A DNA stretch of 64,000 nucleotides. Origin: Magnetospirillum sulfuroxidans. Lineage in GTDB: Bacteria; Pseudomonadota; Alphaproteobacteria; Rhodospirillales; Magnetospirillaceae. Under the pieces are notes generated by a model. That model made no database searches and was not told where the DNA came from. It was given only the letters and a program-made list of their open reading frames with translations. The DNA lies in contig NZ_JAGTUF010000003.1 of assembly GCF_018224925.1 (NCBI RefSeq), positions 62,001 through 126,000 of the forward strand. Direction: 5' to 3'. The stretch's first letter is position 1. Every line of letters starts with the position of its first letter. The position numbers were made by a program, and so were the translations under genes. Below, one piece after another: positions 19,024 through 28,521 of the stretch.

Positions 19024-20538
19024 CTATTTTCTCTTTTTAATGCCTGCTTCCAACGCGTCGCAGACTGTGCGTAGTACTTTGACGCGGGCGAAAGTCTTGG
19101 TGTTCGCTTCTACCAAGGTCCATGGCGCGATGTGGGTCGATGTCTGCTCGACCATGGCGTTGACGGCGGTTTCATAGGCGCCCCACTTCTCTCGGTTGCG
19201 CCAATCCTCGTCGGTCAGTTTCCATTGCTTGTATTCAATTTCGCTGCGCTGTTCGAACCGGGCCAGCTGTTCTTCCGGGGTGATGTGCAGCCAGAATTTA
19301 CACAAGACATGGCCGGCCTCGACGATCTGTTCTTCGAAATCGTTGATTTCACCATAGGCTCGTTGCCAGGCTTCATCGGAACAAAAGCCTTCGACCCGTT
19401 CGACCAGGACGCGGCCGTACCACGAGCGGTCGAAGATGGTGACGCGGCCGGCGCGCGACAGATGGCGCCAGAATCGCCAAAGATAATGCTGGGCGCGTTC
19501 TTCCTCGGTGGGGGCGGCGATGGGGATGACCTGATAATCGCGGGCGTTGAGCGCGTTGGTCAGGCGGCGGATGGTGCCGCCCTTGCCGGCGGCGTCCCAG
19601 CCTTCGAACACCAAGACGGTGGAGATCCCCTTGTCCTTGGCCTTGCGGTGCAGTGCCGACAGACGGCCGCGTTGTTCTTGCAATTGGCGGTTATATTCGT
19701 CGCCATCCAGGGCTTGGGTCATGTCCAGCGATGACAAAATGGACGGCTGCTTGGCCAGGACATCGGGCAGCGCCGGTTTTTGGTTGTTGGGCTTCTTCAG
19801 CTCGGCCGCCACCTTGGTCATGGCTTCGCGCCGCTGCAAATGGCTGTTGATGGCCTCTTTAAGGAGATTGAGGACGACGGAAGTGCGATAGCGGGCGTCG
19901 GCGCCCTCGACGATGTGCCACAGCGCATGGCCTTTCGACGTCTGCATGATCAACCGTTCGGCGGCGCCGACGAAACGGTCGTACATTTTCCAGTGCTTCC
20001 AGTCCAAATCGGTGACTTGCCAAGCGGTCAGCGGATCGTCTTCCAGCTTTTTCAGCCGCTTCTTCTGCGCCTTTTCCGACAGGTGCATCCAGAATTTGAC
20101 GATCAGAGCGCCGTCATCGGCCAGGGATTTTTCAAAGCGGTTGATCCGGATCAGCCGCTCATCCATGTCGGCGACGCTGATATGGTCGTGCACCCGTTCC
20201 ATCAAGGGGCCGTGATACCACGATGACAGGAACATGCCGATCTTGCCCTTGGGCGGCAGATCGCGCCAATAACGCCAGAACGGCGGGCGCTCGGCTTCGT
20301 CCTCGGAGGGGCCGGCATAGGCGCGGGTCACCGTCCAGCGCGGGTCCAGCCATTCGTTCAGCAGATTGGCGGTTTCGTTCTTACCGGCGCCATCGACGCC
20401 GCCAAAGATGATGATGACGGGGAAATCGGCTTCGCGCAGACGGCGCTGTAATTCCAGCAGCTCGGTCCTCAGCGTCGGCGCGATGGCGTCGAATTCCTCA
20501 CGCGTGACCTTGCGGCCCAGCTCGGCGGCCTCGAACAT
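19024..20538 (-). CDS. pap: polyphosphate:AMP phosphotransferase (tandem PPK2)
   Basis: A protein of 504 residues made of two PPK2 domains. It transfers phosphate from polyphosphate to AMP, giving ADP. The N-terminal half has Walker A GGVDGAGKNE, and the C-terminal half has EGWDAAGKGG. The C-terminal half has the catalytic FDRSWYGRVLVERV; the matching N-terminal segment reads FLSSWYHGPLMERV and has lost the Asp-Arg, so the N-terminal domain is probably structural. The start MFEAAELG is chosen because family members begin there and GGGGG lies eight bases upstream; an ATG at 20553 is the alternative. It has no operon partner. Confidence 0.9.
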   Translation of the reverse strand: MFEAAELGRKVTREEFDAIAPTLRTELLELQRRLREADFPVIIIFGGVDGAGKNETANLLNEWLDPRWTVTRAYAGPSEDEAERPPFWRYWRDLPPKGKIGMFLSSWYHGPLMERVHDHISVADMDERLIRINRFEKSLADDGALIVKFWMHLSEKAQKKRLKKLEDDPLTAWQVTDLDWKHWKMYDRFVGAAERLIMQTSKGHALWHIVEGADARYRTSVVLNLLKEAINSHLQRREAMTKVAAELKKPNNQKPALPDVLAKQPSILSSLDMTQALDGDEYNRQLQEQRGRLSALHRKAKDKGISTVLVFEGWDAAGKGGTIRRLTNALNARDYQVIPIAAPTEEERAQHYLWRFWRHLSRAGRVTIFDRSWYGRVLVERVEGFCSDEAWQRAYGEINDFEEQIVEAGHVLCKFWLHITPEEQLARFEQRSEIEYKQWKLTDEDWRNREKWGAYETAVNAMVEQTSTHIAPWTLVEANTKTFARVKVLRTVCDALEAGIKKRK

Positions 20539-20680
20539 GACAAAATCCCCCATCCCACCCTTAACCAGTGGTTTCAAAGCTATGCCTGAATCCACAAGGC
20601 GGCAAGGGGTTCGCTCTGGCGGCGAAAGACTTGATCAGCGTCGCCAGGGTTTTCTTGCCGCGCTCATCCCGGCCCCGTCT

Positions 20681-22195
20681 CTATTTCCAGATCGGTTTGC
20701 CGGTGCCGGGCAGGCCGTATTCGGCCCAGCGCGCCGACACCTTGCCGATGACGTCTTGATCCATATTGATCTTCTCGCCCCATTCGCGCTTGGTTTCCGG
20801 CGGCCATTTGTTGGTGGCGTCCATGCCCAGCTTGCCGCCCAAGCCCGATTCGGGACTGGCGAAATCCAGGTAATCGATGGGGGTGCCCTCGATCACGGTG
20901 ATGTCGCGGGCCGGGTCCATGCGGGTGGACATCGCCCACATGACGTCTTTCCAGTCCCGCGCGTCGATGTCGTCGTCAACGACGATGACGAATTTGGTGT
21001 ACATGAACTGGCGCAGGAACGACCACACCCCCATCATCACCCGCTTGGCATGGCCGGGATAGGCCTTCTTCATGCTGACCACGGCGATACGATAGGAACA
21101 GCCCTCGGGCGGCAGCCAGAAATCGACGATTTCGGGGAATTGCTGGGTGAGCAGCGGGATGAACACCTCGTTCAACGCCTCGCCCAGCACGCTGGGTTCG
21201 TCCGGCGGCCGGCCGGTGAAGGTGGACAGATAGATGGGGTCCTTGCGCATGGTGATGGCCGAGACCCGGAACACCGGGAAATCCTCGACCGAATTGTAAT
21301 AGCCGGTGTGGTCGCCATAGGGGCCTTCGGGGCCGAATTCGTCGAGCATGACGTGGCCTTCCAGCACGATTTCGGCCGTGGCCGGCACCTTCAGCGGCAC
21401 CGTCTTGCACTCGACCAGTTCGACCTTCTTGCCGCGCAGCAGGCCGGCGAATTGATATTCGCTCAGCGTGTCGGGCACCGGGGTGACGGCGGCCAGGATG
21501 GTGCCGGGATCGGCCCCCAGAACCACGGCGGCGGGCATCGGTTCGCGCTTGCCCTGGCCCCAGCGCTGGAAATGCTGAGCGCCGCCGCGGTGTTTCAGCC
21601 AGCGCATCAGCGTGGTGTTCTTGCCGGTCACCTGCATGCGATAGATGCCCAGGTTGAAGGCGTCGCGTTTGTCGCCCTTGGGGTCGGGGCCTTGGGTGAC
21701 CACCAGCGGCCAAGTGATCAGGGGGGCCGGTTCGCCCGGCCAGCAGCTTTGGATCGGCAGGCGCGACAAATCGACGTCGTCGCCGGTCAGCACCACCTGC
21801 TGGCACGGGGCCGAGCCCACGGTTTTCGGCTTCATCGCCATCACCGTCTTGATCAGCGGCAGCATCTCCATGGCCTCGCGCCAGCCGCCCGGCGGCTCCG
21901 GCTGTTTGAGGAAGGCCAGGGTCTCGCCCACTTCGCGCAATTGGTGCGGTTCGCGGTCCATGCCCCAGGCGACGCGCTCGACCGTGCCGAACAGATTGAC
22001 CAGGACGGGCATGGCGTATTTCGAGCCATCGGCCTTGACCACGTTTTCGAACAACACCGCCGGACCGCCCTCGGCCAGCAGGCGGGTCTGGATTTCGGTC
22101 ATCTCCAGCTCGGGGGAGACCGGGGCTTGCACCCGCACCAGACGCCCTTGGGTTTCAAGATGACGCATGAAATCGCGCAACGACTCGTAAGGCAC
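20681..22195 (-). CDS. ubiD: 4-hydroxy-3-polyprenylbenzoate decarboxylase UbiD
   Basis: A protein of 504 residues, the usual length for UbiD, similar along the whole length. Characteristic segments are [20 protein letters not shown] at the N-terminus, [14 protein letters not shown] [33 protein letters not shown] and [16 protein letters not shown]. It uses prenylated FMN (made by UbiX, not in the window) to decarboxylate the ubiquinone precursor. The conserved Glu-Arg-Glu region is present as far as can be judged. It is a single gene, 143 bp from pap on the same strand, and divergent from the HD-GYP gene. Confidence 0.93.
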   Translation of the reverse strand: MPYESLRDFMRHLETQGRLVRVQAPVSPELEMTEIQTRLLAEGGPAVLFENVVKADGSKYAMPVLVNLFGTVERVAWGMDREPHQLREVGETLAFLKQPEPPGGWREAMEMLPLIKTVMAMKPKTVGSAPCQQVVLTGDDVDLSRLPIQSCWPGEPAPLITWPLVVTQGPDPKGDKRDAFNLGIYRMQVTGKNTTLMRWLKHRGGAQHFQRWGQGKREPMPAAVVLGADPGTILAAVTPVPDTLSEYQFAGLLRGKKVELVECKTVPLKVPATAEIVLEGHVMLDEFGPEGPYGDHTGYYNSVEDFPVFRVSAITMRKDPIYLSTFTGRPPDEPSVLGEALNEVFIPLLTQQFPEIVDFWLPPEGCSYRIAVVSMKKAYPGHAKRVMMGVWSFLRQFMYTKFVIVVDDDIDARDWKDVMWAMSTRMDPARDITVIEGTPIDYLDFASPESGLGGKLGMDATNKWPPETKREWGEKINMDQDVIGKVSARWAEYGLPGTGKPIWK

Positions 22196-22359
22196 ATGCC
22201 CCTCCGTTCAAGACGACGCACAAGAAAGCGCCAGATGGCATCGGGCGTCAACCCTACGCCTTTAGACGCCTTGGCCTGAAAGGGCTTTGGCTGTACCTTG
22301 AAGGGGTCCGCACAGGCAAGGATGCGGACAGGGTCGGGGAGCTTTTGGGAGCTGGGCAC

Positions 22360-24132
22360 ATGGCTGCCGCGTCGCAGGAACAACGCTATCGCACGCTGAT
22401 CGAACTGGGCATCGCCCTCTCGGCCGAGCGCAATCACAACCGGCTGATGGAAAAGATCCTGCTGGGCGCCAAATCGATGACCAACGCCGATGGCGGCACG
22501 CTGTATCTGGTCACCGAGCATAAGGACGGTCTGAAGTTCGAGATCATGCTCAACGACACCTTGGACGTGGCCATGGGCGGCACCACCGGCAAGCCGATAC
22601 CGTTCCCGCCGTTGAGGCTGCACGACGATCAGGGCAACCCCAATCACAAGAATGTCTCGTCCTATTGCGCGCTGTCGGGGACCACGGTCAACATCACCGA
22701 CGCCTATGACGTCGATAAGTTCGATTTTTCCGGCACCAAGGCGTTCGACGCCAAGACCGGCTATCGGTCGAAATCATTCCTGACCGTGCCGTTGAAGAAT
22801 TACGAAAACGAGGTGATCGGCGTCCTGCAACTGATCAATGCCCGCGACCGCAAGAACACCGTCATCGCCTTTGGCCCCGACATCACCCCCTTGATCGAGG
22901 CGCTGGCCTCTCAGGCGGCGGTGGCGCTGGACAACCAGCGTCTGATCGAAGCGCAAAAGCATCTGTTCAAAAGCTTCATTCAAGTGATCGCCGGCAGCAT
23001 CGACGCCAAAAGCCCCTATACCGGCGGGCATTGTAATCGTGTTCCCGCCTTGACCTTCATGCTGGCCCGCGCCGCCTGCGCGCAAAAGGACGGTCCCTAC
23101 CGGGATTTCACCCTCACCGACGATGAATGGTACGAGTTGGAGGTGGCCGCCGGCCTGCACGATTGCGGCAAGGTGACGACGCCGGAATACATCGTCGACA
23201 AGGCGACCAAGCTGGAAACCATCTACAATCGCATCCACGAAGTGCGCATGCGCTTCGAAGTGCTTAAGCGCGACGCGGTGATCGACTATCTGCAAGGGGT
23301 TCTGGCCGAGGAAATCCCCGAGGCCGCGCTGAAGACGGCGATGGAAACCCGACTGGCCCAATTGGACGATGATTTCGCCTTTATCGCCGAATGCAATGTC
23401 GGCGGCGAGTTCATGGCGCCGGAACGGATCGAGCGGATGAAGCAGATCGCCGAGACCCCGTGGACCCGCACCTTGGATGATACTTTGGGGCTGTCCATCG
23501 ACGAAATGCGGCGGCGGCATGGTGAACAGCCGAAAGCCCCGGTGGTGGAAAAGCTGCTTTCCGACAAGGATTGGCACGTCATCCCGCACGAAGGCGCTTT
23601 CGATCTGTCGCAATACGACGTCGAGGGCTTCACCATGCGGCCATGCGACAACAAGTACAATCTGGGGGAAATCTACAACCTGTCCATCGGTCGCGGGACG
23701 CTGACGGCCGAGGATCGCTTCAAGATCAACGAACACATCACGCAGACCATCTTGATGCTGAAAGCGCTGCCTTTCCCCAAGAATCTGGCCCGAGTGGCGG
23801 AATGGGCCGGCGGCCATCATGAAAAGATGGACGGCACCGGCTATCCCAAGAGCTTGACGCGCGAACAGATGAGCGATCCGGCCCGCATGATGGCCATCGC
23901 CGACATCTTCGAGGCGCTGACCGCCGCCGATCGGCCCTACAAAAAACCGAAGACGCTGTCCGAATCGCTGAAAATCATGTCCTTCATGGTCAAGGACCGG
24001 CATATCGACCCCGATCTGTGGGTTTTGTTCCTGCAATCGGGGGTGTGGAAGGACTATGCCGAGCAATACCTGAAGCCGGAACAGGTTGATGCCGTCGATA
24101 TCAGTCAATATCTGCCCAAGGCGGCCGAATAG
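22360..24132 (+). CDS. GAF-HD-GYP cyclic-di-GMP phosphodiesterase-like protein
   Basis: A cytoplasmic protein of 590 residues. A GAF domain covers about residues 15-185 ([32 protein letters not shown]). The HD half-site HDCGK is at residues 267-271, and the second half with [11 protein letters not shown] begins at 486. In ordinary HD-GYP domains these are about 60 residues apart; here the interval is about 219, so a large insert is present. The GYP motif supports cyclic-di-GMP hydrolysis. The ATG at 22360 has GGGAG eight bases upstream; an in-frame TTG at 22345 is rejected. The GAF ligand is unknown. Confidence 0.88.
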   Translation: MAAASQEQRYRTLIELGIALSAERNHNRLMEKILLGAKSMTNADGGTLYLVTEHKDGLKFEIMLNDTLDVAMGGTTGKPIPFPPLRLHDDQGNPNHKNVSSYCALSGTTVNITDAYDVDKFDFSGTKAFDAKTGYRSKSFLTVPLKNYENEVIGVLQLINARDRKNTVIAFGPDITPLIEALASQAAVALDNQRLIEAQKHLFKSFIQVIAGSIDAKSPYTGGHCNRVPALTFMLARAACAQKDGPYRDFTLTDDEWYELEVAAGLHDCGKVTTPEYIVDKATKLETIYNRIHEVRMRFEVLKRDAVIDYLQGVLAEEIPEAALKTAMETRLAQLDDDFAFIAECNVGGEFMAPERIERMKQIAETPWTRTLDDTLGLSIDEMRRRHGEQPKAPVVEKLLSDKDWHVIPHEGAFDLSQYDVEGFTMRPCDNKYNLGEIYNLSIGRGTLTAEDRFKINEHITQTILMLKALPFPKNLARVAEWAGGHHEKMDGTGYPKSLTREQMSDPARMMAIADIFEALTAADRPYKKPKTLSESLKIMSFMVKDRHIDPDLWVLFLQSGVWKDYAEQYLKPEQVDAVDISQYLPKAAE

Positions 24133-24194
24133 AAGGCTTGCCAGTCCTGCTGCGGCGCGGTAACACCAAGCCTTCGGCACGAAGAGGGCTGGGA

Positions 24195-24701
24195 ATGATC
24201 GAGCGCGCCATCGAGACGTTTTTGTACTGGAGCCGCTGGCTGCTGGTGCCCCTGTATATGGGGCTCACCGTTGTCTTGCTGTTCTTCGCCTTCAAATTCG
24301 TTCAGGAACTGATCCATCTGGTGCCGTTGTTGCCGCAGATGGCCGAAGCCGATCTGGTGCTGACCGCGCTGGGGATGATTGATTTGGCCCTGGTCGGCAA
24401 TCTGCTGATCATGGTGATCTTGTCGGGCTATGAAAACTTTGTCTCACGCATTGACGTGGCCGAAGGGGACGACAAGCTGTCGTGGATGGGCAAGCTTGAT
24501 GCCGGCACCCTGAAAATCAAGGTGGCGGCGTCCATCGTCGCCATTTCCTCGATCCACCTGCTCAAAGCCTTCGTCAACGCCCTGTCCATTCCCAACGACA
24601 AGTTGATGTGGCTGGTCATCATTCACCTGACCTTCGTCGTCTCGGCCCTGATTTTGGCCTATGTCGACAAGCTGGCCTTTGCCAGTCACCGGGAGCATTG
24701 A
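24195..24701 (+). CDS. UPF0114 (YqhA) family inner-membrane protein
   Basis: A protein of 168 residues with about four transmembrane helices. Family-typical segments are [16 protein letters not shown] at the N-terminus and [17 protein letters not shown], followed by [20 protein letters not shown]. The ATG at 24195 has AAGAGGG upstream. Function is not known for the family. It starts 62 bp after the HD-GYP gene and ends two bases before the next small membrane protein, suggesting co-transcription. Confidence 0.88.
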   Translation: MIERAIETFLYWSRWLLVPLYMGLTVVLLFFAFKFVQELIHLVPLLPQMAEADLVLTALGMIDLALVGNLLIMVILSGYENFVSRIDVAEGDDKLSWMGKLDAGTLKIKVAASIVAISSIHLLKAFVNALSIPNDKLMWLVIIHLTFVVSALILAYVDKLAFASHREH

Positions 24702-24703
24702 AC

Positions 24704-24976
24704 ATGGGTTTGGGCGAATTCAATTTCCTGGCTTTGCCGGTCGTGGTGCTGTTGTCCTTGTTCGGAGCGCCGCTGGCCTTTCGTCGCGCCGGCTTTCAAT
24801 GGGCGAAGATCGTCTTTGGCACCGTGGCGGTACTGTTCTCGGCCCTGGGCATGGTCGGCGTCATCGTTTCCATCCAAAACAAGGCCGGGCTGGGGGAAAT
24901 CCCGCTGGCGTGGCTGGTGGTGCCGGCCTTGGGCTTTGCCCTCTATCGTCTTTCGCAGATCAAGGCGCCAGCCTGA
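24704..24976 (+). CDS. small membrane protein, unknown function
   Basis: A protein of 90 residues with three hydrophobic helices (FLALPVVVLLSLFG, VFGTVAVLFSALGMVGVIVSI and AWLVVPALGFALYRL). It starts three bases after the UPF0114 stop, with GGGAG about nine bases upstream of the ATG. No family recognised. The arrangement suggests it works with, or is expressed with, the UPF0114 protein. It ends 8 bp before the convergent M23 peptidase gene. Confidence 0.6.
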   Translation: MGLGEFNFLALPVVVLLSLFGAPLAFRRAGFQWAKIVFGTVAVLFSALGMVGVIVSIQNKAGLGEIPLAWLVVPALGFALYRLSQIKAPA

Positions 24977-24984
24977 CACGCGGC

Positions 24985-25788
24985 TTATTGTTGGCCGGCT
25001 GGGTTGGGGCCCAGCACCGCCAGCACCGTTTCCGGGTCCAGCCGCACGTCCAGCCATGACGCCCCCCAATGCAAATGCGGACCGGTGGCGCGTCCCGATG
25101 CCCCCACCGCGCCGATAAGCTGCCCCTTGTGCACATTCTGGCCGACGCTGACATCGGTGCGCGACAGGTGGGCATAGACGCTTTGCAGTCCCAGACCATG
25201 GTCGATCATCACCGTCTGGCCGGTAAAGAACATGTCGGGATGGGCCAAGGTGACGATCCCATCTCCGATGGCGGCGACCGGCGCGCCCTTGATCGCGGCA
25301 ATGTCGGTGCCGGAATGGGGGGCGCGGGCTTCGCCATTTAAGATGCGCTGGCTTCCGAACACCCCCGAGACGATGCCTTGGGCCGGGGTGGTGACCCCGG
25401 ACAGGAACAGGGCGCGCGGCGACGCCTGTTCGCGCGCTTGCGCGATGAGGCGATTTTCGGCGCCGATGCGGGCCTGAAGTTCGGGGTCGGGGCTGACCTT
25501 GGCCGGGGGCAGGCCGTCGATGCGCTGAACGGTCCAGCTGCGGCGGGCGATGGTCAGGGGCTGGGAGGTGCCGTCGATGGTCAGAATTGCCGTGGCGGCG
25601 GCATCGCGGCCGAAGCCAAGGATGAAATGGCCTTGGGCATCGGCGGGCACGGCGCGGCCGTCCAAGCTGATGGCGGCGCCGGGGGCTGCCTGGCCAAGAA
25701 CCAATCCGCCTTGTTCCAGCCGGCCGCGCAATTCAGTGGCCGAGACCGGCAGGGCGATCAGCAGCAGCAACGGCAACAAACGGCGCAT
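24985..25788 (-). CDS. periplasmic M23 (LytM) metallopeptidase
   Basis: A protein of 267 residues with a signal peptide (RRLLPLLLLIALPVSA). The C-terminal M23 domain has the zinc motifs HSGTDIAA and HLHWG, with GVFGSQRILNG before them as in active LytM enzymes. The N-terminal part is a beta-rich domain (LRGRLEQGGLVLGQAAPGA). It probably cleaves peptidoglycan cross-links or stems. The start at 25788 has GGAG six bases upstream; an ATG at 25794 forms an ATGA overlap with the ctaA stop and is also possible. Coupled to ctaA by position, without obvious functional link. Confidence 0.88.
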   Translation of the reverse strand: MRRLLPLLLLIALPVSATELRGRLEQGGLVLGQAAPGAAISLDGRAVPADAQGHFILGFGRDAAATAILTIDGTSQPLTIARRSWTVQRIDGLPPAKVSPDPELQARIGAENRLIAQAREQASPRALFLSGVTTPAQGIVSGVFGSQRILNGEARAPHSGTDIAAIKGAPVAAIGDGIVTLAHPDMFFTGQTVMIDHGLGLQSVYAHLSRTDVSVGQNVHKGQLIGAVGASGRATGPHLHWGASWLDVRLDPETVLAVLGPNPAGQQ

Positions 25789-25790
25789 CG

Positions 25791-26810
25791 TCATCTCCGC
25801 AAACAAAACAAAGCCCATGTTAGCAGAGACACCAGCACCACCGCGCCCCCTTGATGCAAGGCGGCCAGCGGTAGCGGCACCGCCAGCAGCACGGTGGATA
25901 TTCCCAATCCAGCCTGGACCCAGCCCCATAATCCGGCCAGCACCAACGGTCGCGGCCCCTTTGACAGCCACGCCCACCAGCCCAGCAAGCTGAGGCAGGC
26001 CCAGGTGGTCAGGGCCAGCACGCGATGGACGTAGTGCACCGCCGCCGGGCTTTCCAGCGCGTTGAGCAGGGGCGGCCGGGCCTCGGGCGGGAACAGGCTG
26101 TCGCCCATCAATGGAAAGCTGTTGTAAAGGTGTCCCGCCCCCAGCCCGGCCGTCAACGCCCCCCAGGTCATAGTGGTCAGGGCCAACACGGTAACGGCCA
26201 CGACCAGTTTGAACGCCAACGGGTGATGGCGCCGCGGCGGGTCGAGCAAGGCCAAAGCCGTCATAAGCAAGGCCGCCAGGATCAACAAGGCCAGGATCAG
26301 ATGGGCGGCAAGACGGAAATGGCTGACCTCGGGGCGGTCAACCAGACCGCTGGCCACCATCAGCCAGCCCAGCAATCCCTGCATGCCGCCAAGGGCGAAC
26401 AAGACGAGCAGGCGGCTGGTCCAGCCCGGCGGCACCATGCGCCGCCACAGGAAAAACGCCAGCGGCAGGGCGAAGGCCAGCCCGATCAGCCGTCCCCACA
26501 GGCGATGGATGTATTCCAGCAGGAAGATGCCCTGATAGCCGGCCACATCCATCTGGGTGTTGACCAGGCGGTATTCCGGCGTTTGTTGGTAAAGGGCGAA
26601 AGCTTGCTGCCATTCCTGGGCATTGAGCGGCGGCAGCAGGTGGTGCGGATTCCATTGCACCATGGACAAGCCCGACCCGGTCAACCGGGTCAGCCCCCCC
26701 AGCACCACCATCACCGCCACCATGGCGGCGACGCTCAGCAGCCATGCGGCCAGTTTCCGGCGATGGTCGGCGGGAAGCTGGTCTTGGGCGGTGGGCAAGG
26801 CGTCGCGCAT
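25791..26810 (-). CDS. ctaA: heme A synthase (CtaA/Cox15)
   Basis: A membrane protein of 339 residues with about eight helices. It oxidises heme O to heme A for cytochrome c oxidase. The family motifs LGGLTRLTGSGLSMVQW, FLLEYIHRLWGRLIG, AHLILALLILAALL and YVHRVLALTTW carry the heme-ligand histidines. The EYIHR signature is typical of the alphaproteobacterial and mitochondrial (Cox15) type. It is divergent from pmbA, with 88 bp between the starts. No strong ribosome site is seen before the ATG. Confidence 0.94.
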   Translation of the reverse strand: MRDALPTAQDQLPADHRRKLAAWLLSVAAMVAVMVVLGGLTRLTGSGLSMVQWNPHHLLPPLNAQEWQQAFALYQQTPEYRLVNTQMDVAGYQGIFLLEYIHRLWGRLIGLAFALPLAFFLWRRMVPPGWTSRLLVLFALGGMQGLLGWLMVASGLVDRPEVSHFRLAAHLILALLILAALLMTALALLDPPRRHHPLAFKLVVAVTVLALTTMTWGALTAGLGAGHLYNSFPLMGDSLFPPEARPPLLNALESPAAVHYVHRVLALTTWACLSLLGWWAWLSKGPRPLVLAGLWGWVQAGLGISTVLLAVPLPLAALHQGGAVVLVSLLTWALFCLRR

Positions 26811-26898
26811 TCAGGGCATATGGGTGGGGTGTGGCGGGGTTTCCAGGCGGGCGGGGGCGTGCTAGCCTTGAGGACAATTTCGGCCTCCGGAGGAATCC

Positions 26899-28242
26899 AT
26901 GTCCGCTCCCGATACCCTGTCCCTTTTGGATGGGCTGGTGGCCCAGGCCCGCCGCGCCGGCGCCGATGCCGCCGACGCCGTCGCGGTCGATAATGTCTCG
27001 CTGTCCGTCGGCGTGCGCCTGGGCGAGTTGGAGCGAATGGAGCGTTCGGAAGGCGCTGATATCGGCCTGCGCGTGTTGATCGGCAAGCGTCAAGCCATGG
27101 TGTCGTCCTCTGACCGTTCGCCCGACGCCTTGGGCGAATTGGTTGACCGGGCGGTGGCCATGGCCCGCGCCGTGCCCGAAGACCCCTATGCCGGTCTGGC
27201 CGATCCGTCGGAATTGGCCCAGGAATTTTTGGACCTGCAAGCCTGCGATCCGGCCGAGCCGTCGGCCGAAACCCTGCTGGATATGGTCAAGCGGGCCGAA
27301 GACGCCGCCCGCGCCGTCCCCGGCGTGACCAATTCGGAAGGGGCCGAGGCTGGCTGGGGCCGCTCGGCCGTCGCCTTTGTCGGTTCCAACGGTTTTTCCT
27401 TTGGCTATGCGGCGACCTCGGGCTCGGTGTCGGCGGCGGTTCTTGCCGGCACGGCCGAAGGCGGGATGGAACGCGATTACGATTACACCTCGGCGGTGTT
27501 CATGGCCGATTTACGCGCGCCTGAAGATGTCGGCCACCAAGCCGGTCATCGGGCCGTCCGCCGTCTGGGCGGGCGGAAGGTCAAGACCTGTCAGGTGCCG
27601 GTGGTGCTGGATCCGCGCGTCAGTCGCGGTCTGATCGGCTCCTTGGCGGGGGCTATCAACGGCGCGGGGGTGGCGCGCGGCACCAGCTTTCTAAAGGACA
27701 AGCTGGGCAGCCGGATTTTCGCCCCCGGTATCCGCATCGTCGATGACCCGCACCGCCTGCGCGGCATGCGGTCGCGTCCTTGCGACGGCGAAGGGGTGGC
27801 GACCCGGCGGCTGAACGTGGTCGAGGACGGCGTCTTGACCACTTGGCTGATGGATTGCCGGTCGGCCCGTCAATTGGGGATGAAAAGCACCGGCCATGCC
27901 AGCCGAGGCACCGCCTCGCCCCCCAGTCCGTCGGCCAGCAATTTCTATCTGGAAGCCGGGCCGGTGACGGTGGCCGAAATGATCGGCGACATTGGCAACG
28001 GCTTTTACATCACGGAATTGTTCGGCCAGGGCGTCAATGGCGTCACCGGCGATTATTCCCGCGGCGCCGCCGGTTTTTGGATTGAAGCCGGCGAAATCGT
28101 CTATCCGGTTTCCGAAGTTACGGTGGCAGGCAATCTTAAGGATATGTTCCTCAACATGGCGCCGGCCAATGATCTGGTTTTCCGCTATGGCGTCGATTGT
28201 CCGACCTTGCGAATCGACGGCATGACGGTGGCGGGACGCTGA
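26899..28242 (+). CDS. pmbA: TldD/PmbA family protein (TldE)
   Basis: A protein of 447 residues similar to PmbA/TldE over its whole length: VGVRLGELERMERSEG, VPVVLDPRVSRGLIGSLAGAINGAGVARGTSFLKDKLG and FYLEAGPVTVAEMIGDIGNGFYITELFGQGVNGVTGDYSRGAAGFWIE. It is the partner of the metalloprotease TldD, which removes leaders from modified peptides and takes part in gyrase-toxin handling. It lacks the HExxxH zinc motif expected for TldD, which supports the TldE assignment. GGAGG lies five bases before the ATG. TldD is not in this window. Confidence 0.93.
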   Translation: MSAPDTLSLLDGLVAQARRAGADAADAVAVDNVSLSVGVRLGELERMERSEGADIGLRVLIGKRQAMVSSSDRSPDALGELVDRAVAMARAVPEDPYAGLADPSELAQEFLDLQACDPAEPSAETLLDMVKRAEDAARAVPGVTNSEGAEAGWGRSAVAFVGSNGFSFGYAATSGSVSAAVLAGTAEGGMERDYDYTSAVFMADLRAPEDVGHQAGHRAVRRLGGRKVKTCQVPVVLDPRVSRGLIGSLAGAINGAGVARGTSFLKDKLGSRIFAPGIRIVDDPHRLRGMRSRPCDGEGVATRRLNVVEDGVLTTWLMDCRSARQLGMKSTGHASRGTASPPSPSASNFYLEAGPVTVAEMIGDIGNGFYITELFGQGVNGVTGDYSRGAAGFWIEAGEIVYPVSEVTVAGNLKDMFLNMAPANDLVFRYGVDCPTLRIDGMTVAGR

Positions 28243-28306
28243 AACCCGTCCCGCTGGAGCCCGGATCACGCGGTGTGAATTTCCCTGATCCTCGGCATGA
28301 ACAAGT

Positions 28307-28328
28307 CCGGCCTTGTGGCCGGCTTTTT
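28307..28328 (+). terminator. rho-independent terminator after pmbA
   Basis: CCGGCC and GGCCGG form a 6-bp stem with a TTGT loop, followed by CTTTTT. It lies 65 bp after the pmbA stop. The remaining 190 bp to the next gene hold no feature I can name beyond AT-rich sequence that may contain the promoter of the GGDEF gene. Confidence 0.75.
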
Positions 28329-28521
28329 CATGGATTCGGGCCGGTGCGAACAAGGCGCAAATCCAACGTAAACATCTTTTGTCACCATTGGCGGCTGGTT
28401 CGTATTTGATGCCGCTTGTTCATGGAAAACTATATCTGTTTGCATAATCCGAGGTGAAATTAATAGGCCTAAAGTTGTATATTCTGCCCTGTGGGATCGG
28501 AGTTTGCCGTAGGGGCTGGAT

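Noticed and set aside
20366..22279. Plus-strand frame of 637 codons
   Set aside because: It is antisense to the ubiD gene, which is full-length and canonical.
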